6,101 bases of DNA from Thermoanaerobacteraceae bacterium (GTDB taxonomy: Bacteria > Bacillota > Desulfotomaculia > Desulfotomaculales > Ammonificaceae), in NCBI GenBank assembly GCA_030016455.1, contig JASEJH010000100.1:1-6101 (forward strand), written 5' to 3'. Every line of letters starts with the position of its first letter. Position 1 is the first letter of the stretch. Of this stretch, positions 1-4,853 are shown one piece after another. Below the pieces are notes generated by a model. That model was not told where the DNA came from. It worked only from the letters and a program-made list of their open reading frames with translations, and ran no database searches. The translations under genes were made by a program, and so were the position numbers.

Positions 1-326
<326 letters not shown>

Positions 327-923
327 TTACTTCGATTTGCTCCGTCCCTGCGGATAAAACTTCTGGGCGGTAATAATCGCTTCCGCAATAGCGCGCATAC
401 TCGTCCGGCGCTCCATACTCTCGCGCTGCATCCGCCGGTAAGCTTCCTGCTCCGAAAGACCAAGGGTCTCCATAAGGATGCCCTTCGCGCGCTCTATTAC
501 TTTCCGGGCCTGGAGCTGGTCCTGCAACCGGGATATCTCCAGCTCCAAAACGTTAAATTTAGAAAAATTCGCCTCGGCCAGCAGCACCGCCAGGTAAAAA
601 TCGGCTTCGTTCAAAGGTTTGGAAACCGCCGCCATCACCGCCGAGCGGCGCAAAAGCTCCTCCCCCCACCGGTTGTTCGGTGAAAGAAGCAAAAGCACCG
701 GCGCCAAACGGTCCTGGCTGATAACGTCCATCAGTTGGGAAACGTTTGTGCCAGCGAGTTCGTCGTCCATGATGATCAAATCCGGTTGGCGCGACCGGAT
801 GAACCGGAGCGATTCCGGACCGGTTGCTGTTTCGCCGATGACCGCCCAACCCCACGCCCGCAGTAACTCCCGGAGACGGTGGCGCAGCCCTTTATTGCTA
901 CAAATTAATACTACCGTCATCAT
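327..923 (-). CDS. Response regulator with receiver-like domain and ANTAR RNA-binding domain (antiterminator)
   Basis: ANTAR proteins bind paired hexaloop hairpins in nascent mRNA and prevent intrinsic termination. From ATG 923 the protein has 198 residues. Residues 3-115 form a receiver fold, with candidate phospho-acceptor D53 (DLIIMDDEL), S81 and K102 (SKPL). The acidic pair expected at the end of strand 1 is replaced by S9-N10, so Mg-dependent phosphorylation may be lost, as in AmiR/NitR-like pseudo-receivers. A coiled-coil segment (LELEISRLQDQL) leads into the ANTAR three-helix domain at about 126-187, with the diagnostic ERAKGILM and AYRRMQRESM blocks. The order receiver-ANTAR-PII points to nitrogen control. 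The start is uncertain: TTG 932 has GGGG 5 nt upstream, while ATG 923 and ATG 920 have no clear Shine-Dalgarno site. It has its own promoter and a leader with an ANTAR-type hairpin, suggesting autoregulation. Family assignment is secure; the target is inferred. Confidence 0.93.
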   Translation of the reverse strand: MMTVVLICSNKGLRHRLRELLRAWGWAVIGETATGPESLRFIRSRQPDLIIMDDELAGTNVSQLMDVISQDRLAPVLLLLSPNNRWGEELLRRSAVMAAVSKPLNEADFYLAVLLAEANFSKFNVLELEISRLQDQLQARKVIERAKGILMETLGLSEQEAYRRMQRESMERRTSMRAIAEAIITAQKFYPQGRSKSK

Positions 924-944
924 ACAGCGCAACCAGCCCCATAC

Positions 945-979
945 AAAACAAAAATCCCAGAGAAGCGTCTTCTCCCTGA
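945..979 (-). terminator. Terminator-like hairpin in the leader of the ANTAR-PII operon (putative attenuator)
   Basis: On the minus strand GAGAAG (974-969) pairs perfectly with CTTCTC (965-960) across the 3-nt loop ACG. A G-U pair (975/959) extends the stem. After a 2x2 mismatch, TC (979-978) can pair with GA (956-955). The U-tract TTTTTGTTTT (954-945) follows directly. It lies between the promoter at 1037-1066 and the coding start, so it would stop transcription before the gene unless overridden. The core stem is short and AT-containing, so its strength is uncertain. Confidence 0.55.
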
Positions 980-992
980 GCTCCGTTGCTCA
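977..992 (-). promoter_or_regulatory. Hexaloop hairpin resembling an ANTAR-binding RNA element
   Basis: On the minus strand TGAGC (992-988) and GCTCA (981-977) form a perfect 5-bp stem around the six-base loop AACGGA. The loop has A at position 1 and G at position 4, the two bases conserved in ANTAR-bound hairpins. Its 3' arm shares bases 977-979 with the outer part of the following terminator. Known ANTAR sites consist of two such hairpins. A possible second one (976-961, loop AAGACG) abuts this one but has two G-U pairs and lacks G4. It would be incompatible with the terminator register. Assignment as an ANTAR site is therefore an inference, helped by the downstream gene encoding an ANTAR protein. 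Confidence 0.45.
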
Positions 993-1036
993 CTATAAAC
1001 CCCTATCAAATTTAACTTCTGCTTTACGCTAAAAAA

Positions 1037-1066
1037 AGTATATACGGGAGAGAAAAGCCCTGTCAA
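1037..1066 (-). promoter_or_regulatory. Sigma-A-type promoter of the ANTAR-PII operon
   Basis: A perfect -35 box TTGACA (1066-1061) and a -10 box TATACT (1042-1037, 5 of 6 matches to TATAAT) are separated by 18 bp. The likely start of transcription is the A at about 1030, giving a leader of roughly 100 nt before the coding start. It lies just after the end of ychF, showing that the nitrogen unit is transcribed separately from the genes before it. Confidence 0.8.
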
Positions 1067-1105
1067 CGCTAAAAGCCCGACCTTATCTTTTTTCCGTGAC
1101 CCCTT

Positions 1106-2185
1106 TTACACATTAAACCGGAAGTGAATGACGTCGCCGTCCCGGACAGGGTAGTCCTTTCCTTCAAGACGCACCAGCCCGGCTTCCCGGGCCTTCGCCG
1201 GTGTGCCGAACCGGAAGAGGTCGTCGAAATGGAAAACTTCCGCCCGGATGAAACCGCGCTCCATATCGGAATGGACTTTTCCCGCGGCTTTCCTCGCCGT
1301 GGTTCCTTCCTTTATCACCCAGGCTTTAACCTCCGCCTCACCCACCGTAAAAAACGAAATCAACCCTAAGCAACGGAAAGCTGCTTTCGCCAGGCGCTCG
1401 ATCCCTGGTTCCTCCAACCCGAAGTCCTCCAAAAACTCCGCCCTATCCTCCGGCGGCAACTTGGCTATCTCCGCCTCGATTTGCGCGGCCACCTCTACCG
1501 CCGGTATCCCGCGTTTTTCCACGTAGTCCCGGAGTGCCTCCCGCTGGGGATGATCACCCTCCCTCAAACCGATTTCGTCAAGGTTCACCGCAAGAATCAG
1601 CGGTTTTTCCGTCAAAAAGCCGTAACCGGCAAAGAGGCCTTTCTCCTCCGGACTAAGGGCGACCTTTTCCAGCGGCTCTTCATTATTCAGCGTCGCGAGG
1701 CACCGCTCGAGTAACGCCACTTCCGCCGCCGCTTCCTTGGAAACCTTTCTCCCGCTCCGGAGACGCTCGAGCCGCCGCTCCACCAGCATAATGTCCGCCA
1801 GCAGCAGCTCCGCTAAAATCTCCTGGAATTCTCGCAGGGGTGAGACAGCGTCAAAGTAAGCCGGTATCTCCGCCGCGGTAAACGCGCGTACCACACAGCA
1901 AAGCGCATCGGCTCCCCGAACCTCTTCCAAGAAACGGCTGGCGGCCGCCTTATTTACCTGGCGCGGGTCTAAACCGGGGATATCCTTGAAGTCCACCCGG
2001 GCATAAACAATCTTCTCCCGGCGGTAAAGAGCCGCCAGAAAATCAAGCCGCTTATCCGGAACCGGCGCCGAGCCGGTATGCACCCTGGTTTCGCCCGTCA
2101 GACCCGTAGGCCGGGACGCACCGGTGAGCAAATTAAAAAAGGTGGTTTTCCCCACCAGCGGCAAGCCAACCAGACCGATTTCCAA
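1106..2185 (-). CDS. ychF: YchF/OLA1-family P-loop NTPase, divergent form
   Basis: YchF proteins are translation-associated NTPases of the Obg family that usually prefer ATP and bind ribosomes. The 359 residues match the family length (E. coli 363). Order: P-loop G7-LPLVGKT14; DIPGL at 68-72 as the G3 DxxG motif; NLDE at 201-204 at the G4 position, where the GTP-specific NKxD is absent as in ATP-using YchF; a helical insert at about 115-180; and a C-terminal TGS domain from about 278, ending in the family-typical DGDVIHFRFNV. Compared with standard YchF, the P-loop Asn is Leu (GLPLVGKT instead of GLPNVGKS). The glycine-rich VKGASKGEGLG segment after DxxG is also replaced by a different sequence (about 73-85). 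The start is TTG at 2185, supported by AGGGGG 8 nt upstream and by the family N-terminus. The gene follows the FtsA-like gene with a stem-loop between them. Family membership is secure; whether this is the housekeeping YchF or a paralogue is open. Confidence 0.92.
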   Translation of the reverse strand: MEIGLVGLPLVGKTTFFNLLTGASRPTGLTGETRVHTGSAPVPDKRLDFLAALYRREKIVYARVDFKDIPGLDPRQVNKAAASRFLEEVRGADALCCVVRAFTAAEIPAYFDAVSPLREFQEILAELLLADIMLVERRLERLRSGRKVSKEAAAEVALLERCLATLNNEEPLEKVALSPEEKGLFAGYGFLTEKPLILAVNLDEIGLREGDHPQREALRDYVEKRGIPAVEVAAQIEAEIAKLPPEDRAEFLEDFGLEEPGIERLAKAAFRCLGLISFFTVGEAEVKAWVIKEGTTARKAAGKVHSDMERGFIRAEVFHFDDLFRFGTPAKAREAGLVRLEGKDYPVRDGDVIHFRFNV

Positions 2186-2193
2186 AGCTTTAA

Positions 2194-2199
2194 CCCCCT
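2194..2199 (-). promoter_or_regulatory. Ribosome binding site supporting the TTG start of ychF
   Basis: AGGGGG on the minus strand ends 8 nt before TTG 2185-2183. No ATG or GTG in frame lies near the conserved N-terminal EIGLVGLP strand, so this site decides the start. Confidence 0.6.
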
Positions 2200-2221
2200 A
2201 CAACAGAAGCCAGACTCATGG

Positions 2222-2242
2222 GAAATCGCCTCTGGCGATTTC
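2222..2242. repeat. Perfect 9-bp inverted repeat between the FtsA-like gene and ychF
   Basis: GAAATCGCC and GGCGATTTC form a perfect 9-bp stem with a 3-nt loop. It begins 35 nt after the FtsA-like stop codon and ends 36 nt before the ychF start. On the transcribed (minus) strand the stem is followed by CCATGAG, not a U-tract, so it is not a classical terminator in that direction. On the plus strand it is followed by TTTA, a weak match. It may stabilise or process the mRNA, cause partial termination, or be a copy of a dispersed palindromic repeat. Confidence 0.7.
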
Positions 2243-2277
2243 TTTAGGCAAAGGGTACGCATAACACTTAAAGCGAA

Positions 2278-4311
2278 CTACTCCCAGCGGATTTCGATCG
2301 CGTCGCCGCTTTTTAAACGCTCCGTGTACTGCGCCGGCCGGCCGTTAAGTAAAACCTTCAGCTTCCCCTGCGGCTTGCTGAGGTCCAGCTCCACATACCG
2401 GAGGGCATCAACAAACAGCGGCGTCGCCTGCCCCGACAGAACAACCTCCTGCCCGTTAACCGTTACCCGTACTACGTCCGCCAGTGCGGTTTCTTCGACC
2501 GGCGGAGCAGCAACCAGGGACCGGTTTCCGGCTTCCGCCAGGGAAGTGCAGTCTTCCTGCGGCCCACCTTCCGTTATCGCTACGGCGTCACCGGCCTTTA
2601 AAAGGTAGTCCAAGGGCGCCGGGTTACCATTAACGGTCACGTGTACCGCGCCGGGGTCAAGACCGTTCAGGGCCAGCAACTGCCCCAGCGTGTAGCGACC
2701 CTCGATCCAGAGCCGGTCACCGTCCTTAAGTTCCGTCTCCGGATCAGCCGGGGCGTCGTTCAGCCGGCAAAACGGCGGCAGCGAAACCTCCTGGCTGTTC
2801 AGGAAAACCCGTAACGGCACAGCGTCGCCCAAGAAATCTCCTACCTTTGCCGCAGCATCCCGGCCTATCTGCGCCGGCACAACCTCAATCCGGTCGCCGT
2901 CCTTCACGGGTGTTTGCAAGTCCGCCTCCGCGCCGTTTACCCGCACCGCTGCGGGACGGGCCAGTTCCCCGTAAACCACCATCTCCTGTCCGTTGAGGAA
3001 AAACCGCAGGTCCCTGCCGTTTTTCCCAAAGAGGGTTCGCGGTTCGTATTCTAAGAGCGAAAGACAGTTTACCACCCGTAAATCACCGGGATTGAAAACC
3101 CGGTGTTCCCTCCCGTTAACCTCCACGCGAATGAGGTTTTGGCCCTTTTTCTTTAAGGCCGTTAAGGCGATACCGGCCACCGTCACCCCTTCGGGACCGG
3201 CAAGGGTGTCTTCCGCCGGCGCCAGGATCCCGGCGAGCTGCGCCCGCTTTTTTATGCCCACGCGGTTTTCCGGCAGTCCCAAGTACACCGCGAGCCTGGA
3301 AAGAAAAAGCGGCGTTTGCGAACCACCGCCGACACAGAGCACCGATTTGGGCGGCCGCCCGCCGTTAAGCTCCCTAATCGTCTCGGACACCGCTGCCGCC
3401 AGGCGGTCAACTGCGGGCTCGATTGCCGTCAGAATTTCTTCCCGCGGCAGGGTTACCTCGTTGTAAAGGATGTCGTTGAAGGTTACCCGTTCCTCTGTAC
3501 CCAGCGCCCGTTTAATCTTCTCCGCGGTGTGAAAATCCACCACGCACGCCTCGGCTACTGCTTCCGTTACCTCATCACCGGCAAGGGGCACCATCCCGTA
3601 ACCGATAACCGCCCCGTCTCTGGTAACGGCTATGTCTGACGTTCCGGCGCCCACGTCAACCAGCGCCAGGTTTAAAAGCCGCATTTCTTCCGGAATGGTT
3701 ACCTCAAGGGCGGCAATCGGTTCGAGTGTAATGTGGGTTGCTTCAAGACCCGTCCGCCGCAGGACACTAAAAAGGCTGTTTACAACGGAAGCCGGGAGAA
3801 AGGTGGCGATGACTTCCGTACCGATGACCCTGCCGCGGTGTCCCACCAAACTAGTGAGTTCCAACCCGTCCAGGGTGTAAGTAAGAACGCCGTGGCCGAC
3901 ACAGTAAAAATCTCCCGCCCCTTGACCCTGCTGGCGCACCTCCTCGCGGGCCTGCCGCAAAGCGGCAAACTCAAGCGCCCGCACCACCGCAGGGTCAATC
4001 TCGCGCAGGGGATCAATCTCCAGCGTTGCCCCACCACGCCAGGTTTTAAGCGCGCGGCCGGCAGCGGCAATGGCGGCCCCGGAAAGCGGGTAGCCCGTCC
4101 TGGTCTCCAGAGCGGCCTTCACCTGAGCTACCGCCCCCGCCACCCGGGGAATATCGTGAATTTGGCCGTCATACATTGCGCGCCCTTGATGCTCAGCCGT
4201 TTCCTGGGCGAGAATCTCGAGCCACCCTTCACGGTAGGTGGCAATTATGCCGTTAACCGTGCGGGTACCAATATCCAGAGCAAAAACCTGGTCCGCTCCA
4301 CTCTCAAGCAT
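2278..4311 (-). CDS. FtsA-like actin-fold ATPase with C-terminal tandem beta-grasp-like modules
   Basis: Residues 1 to about 388 form an ASKHA (actin/Hsp70) ATPase of the FtsA type. Phosphate 1 loop is ALDIGTRT (11-18). An SHS2/1C-like subdomain with YDGQIHDI lies at about 47-150. Phosphate 2 loop is VDVGAGTSD (218-226), and the adenosine loop is VLCVGGGSQTP (324-334). Cell-division FtsA is about 420 residues and ends in an amphipathic membrane helix. This 677-residue protein instead continues for about 280 residues and ends in a beta strand (AIEIRWE). The tail repeats a pattern of strand-(V/L)NG-x-loop-LKxGDxI/V-strand: VRVNG...VKDGDRIEV (456-477), CRLND...LKDGDRLWI (515-536), VTVNG...LKAGDAVAI (558-579) and VLLNG...LKSGDAIEI (653-674). 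This resembles the second half of ThiS/MoaD/TGS beta-grasp folds. YTLGQLLALNGL (540-551) fits the ThiS helix. Start ATG 4311 has no clear Shine-Dalgarno site. The partner and role are unknown; it is probably not the primary divisome FtsA, since no ftsZ is adjacent. Confidence 0.85.
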   Translation of the reverse strand: MLESGADQVFALDIGTRTVNGIIATYREGWLEILAQETAEHQGRAMYDGQIHDIPRVAGAVAQVKAALETRTGYPLSGAAIAAAGRALKTWRGGATLEIDPLREIDPAVVRALEFAALRQAREEVRQQGQGAGDFYCVGHGVLTYTLDGLELTSLVGHRGRVIGTEVIATFLPASVVNSLFSVLRRTGLEATHITLEPIAALEVTIPEEMRLLNLALVDVGAGTSDIAVTRDGAVIGYGMVPLAGDEVTEAVAEACVVDFHTAEKIKRALGTEERVTFNDILYNEVTLPREEILTAIEPAVDRLAAAVSETIRELNGGRPPKSVLCVGGGSQTPLFLSRLAVYLGLPENRVGIKKRAQLAGILAPAEDTLAGPEGVTVAGIALTALKKKGQNLIRVEVNGREHRVFNPGDLRVVNCLSLLEYEPRTLFGKNGRDLRFFLNGQEMVVYGELARPAAVRVNGAEADLQTPVKDGDRIEVVPAQIGRDAAAKVGDFLGDAVPLRVFLNSQEVSLPPFCRLNDAPADPETELKDGDRLWIEGRYTLGQLLALNGLDPGAVHVTVNGNPAPLDYLLKAGDAVAITEGGPQEDCTSLAEAGNRSLVAAPPVEETALADVVRVTVNGQEVVLSGQATPLFVDALRYVELDLSKPQGKLKVLLNGRPAQYTERLKSGDAIEIRWE

Positions 4312-4369
4312 ACTTTTTCATTTCGACATCCAAACCATAAATCCTGCCAGTAAATACCCCTTACATCCC

Positions 4370-4816
4370 TCACCAAAAACCCAAAAACTCCACATCATCC
4401 GGATAGCGGGGGCACTTGCGGTAAGACCGAAACGCTGCCCAAGACCCGGGGTGCTCCCGGAGGAAATCAACCAGGTCCCTGATGAAACGCATTGTGGCCG
4501 GAGTAATGAAGTGTTCGATACCCTCGACCTGTTCCGCCACGCCGTTTTCCACGCCGAGCACCAGAAGGAACTCTTTGAGTAACCGGTCCCGCCACAGGAG
4601 AAAGCGCCCGAGTTTCTCGCCCGCGGGGGTGAGGGTGATATCCCGGTACTTGCGGCAGTGGACCAGCCCCCGAGCGCAGAGCTTCCGCACCATCCGGGTT
4701 GCGGAAGATGGCCGCACCCCAAGCGCCGCCGCCAAGTCGCTCACCCGGACGATGCCTTTTTCCTGGGCCAACTGGTAAATCATTTCCAGATAATCCTCCA
4801 TGCTCCCGGTGAGCAC
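4370..4816 (-). CDS. MntR/DtxR-family metal-dependent transcriptional repressor linked to feoB
   Basis: The family represses metal-uptake genes when Mn or Fe fills its binuclear site. Starting at GTG 4816 gives 148 residues with the N-terminus MLTGSMEDYLE, aligning without gaps to B. subtilis MntR (MTTPSMEDYIE). A winged helix (about 23-67) has the recognition segment RPSSATRMVRKL. The dimerisation/metal domain follows, and there is no SH3-like third domain as in DtxR. MntR metal ligands D8, E11, E99, E102 and H103 correspond to D8, E11, E98, E101 and H102 (VEGIEH). The ligand H77 is replaced by D77 (WRDRLL). A C-terminal tail SYRKCPRYPDD adds a cysteine at 135. The gene begins 37 nt behind feoB, so it is cotranscribed and likely senses iron to control feoB. 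An upstream GTG at 4825 is in frame but lies inside the ribosome binding site. The last codons overlap a tandem 8-bp repeat (4373-4388). Family assignment is secure; metal preference is inferred. Confidence 0.93.
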   Translation of the reverse strand: MLTGSMEDYLEMIYQLAQEKGIVRVSDLAAALGVRPSSATRMVRKLCARGLVHCRKYRDITLTPAGEKLGRFLLWRDRLLKEFLLVLGVENGVAEQVEGIEHFITPATMRFIRDLVDFLREHPGSWAAFRSYRKCPRYPDDVEFLGFW

Positions 4817-4822
4817 CGCTTG

Positions 4823-4829
4823 CACCTCC
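4823..4829 (-). promoter_or_regulatory. Ribosome binding site fixing the start of the MntR-like gene
   Basis: GGAGGTG on the minus strand is a perfect match to the 16S rRNA anti-Shine-Dalgarno sequence and lies 6 nt before GTG 4816. The GTG at 4825-4823 is part of this site and so is unlikely to be the start. The chosen start also reproduces MntR residue numbering for D8 and E11. Confidence 0.8.
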
Positions 4830-4853
4830 CTTTAATATTCCCCCGGCTGCGGG

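Noticed and set aside
898..942. Fourteen-codon frame starting at ATG 942 in the ANTAR leader, possible leader peptide
   Set aside because: No Shine-Dalgarno site precedes it, it overlaps the coding start of the ANTAR gene, and it begins only after the terminator, so it could not control attenuation.
1021..1036. Possible upstream hexaloop hairpin (loop AGCGTA) as the first ANTAR hairpin
   Set aside because: Its 5' arm would lie at or before the likely transcription start near 1030, and the stem is only U-A/U-G pairs with a mismatch.
2186..2277. Promoter for ychF in the spacer
   Set aside because: No convincing -35/-10 pair is seen. GTTATG resembles a -10 box, but no -35 element lies at an acceptable distance.
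3733..4353. Plus-strand open frame of 206 codons opposite the FtsA-like gene
   Set aside because: It is antisense to a clearly conserved protein, has no recognisable motifs, and resembles the other long open frames expected in GC-rich DNA opposite a real gene.
4373..4388. Tandem copies of an 8-bp unit (ccaaaaac) at the 3' end of the MntR-like gene, possible phase-variation tract
   Set aside because: Only two units are present, and slippage would alter only the last residues and stop codon of the repressor. This is too little to claim a switch.
4836..4853. Short CCCG...CGGG pairing in the feoB-mntR spacer as a terminator
   Set aside because: The stem is about 3-4 bp, no U-tract follows, and the spacing and strong ribosome site argue for cotranscription.
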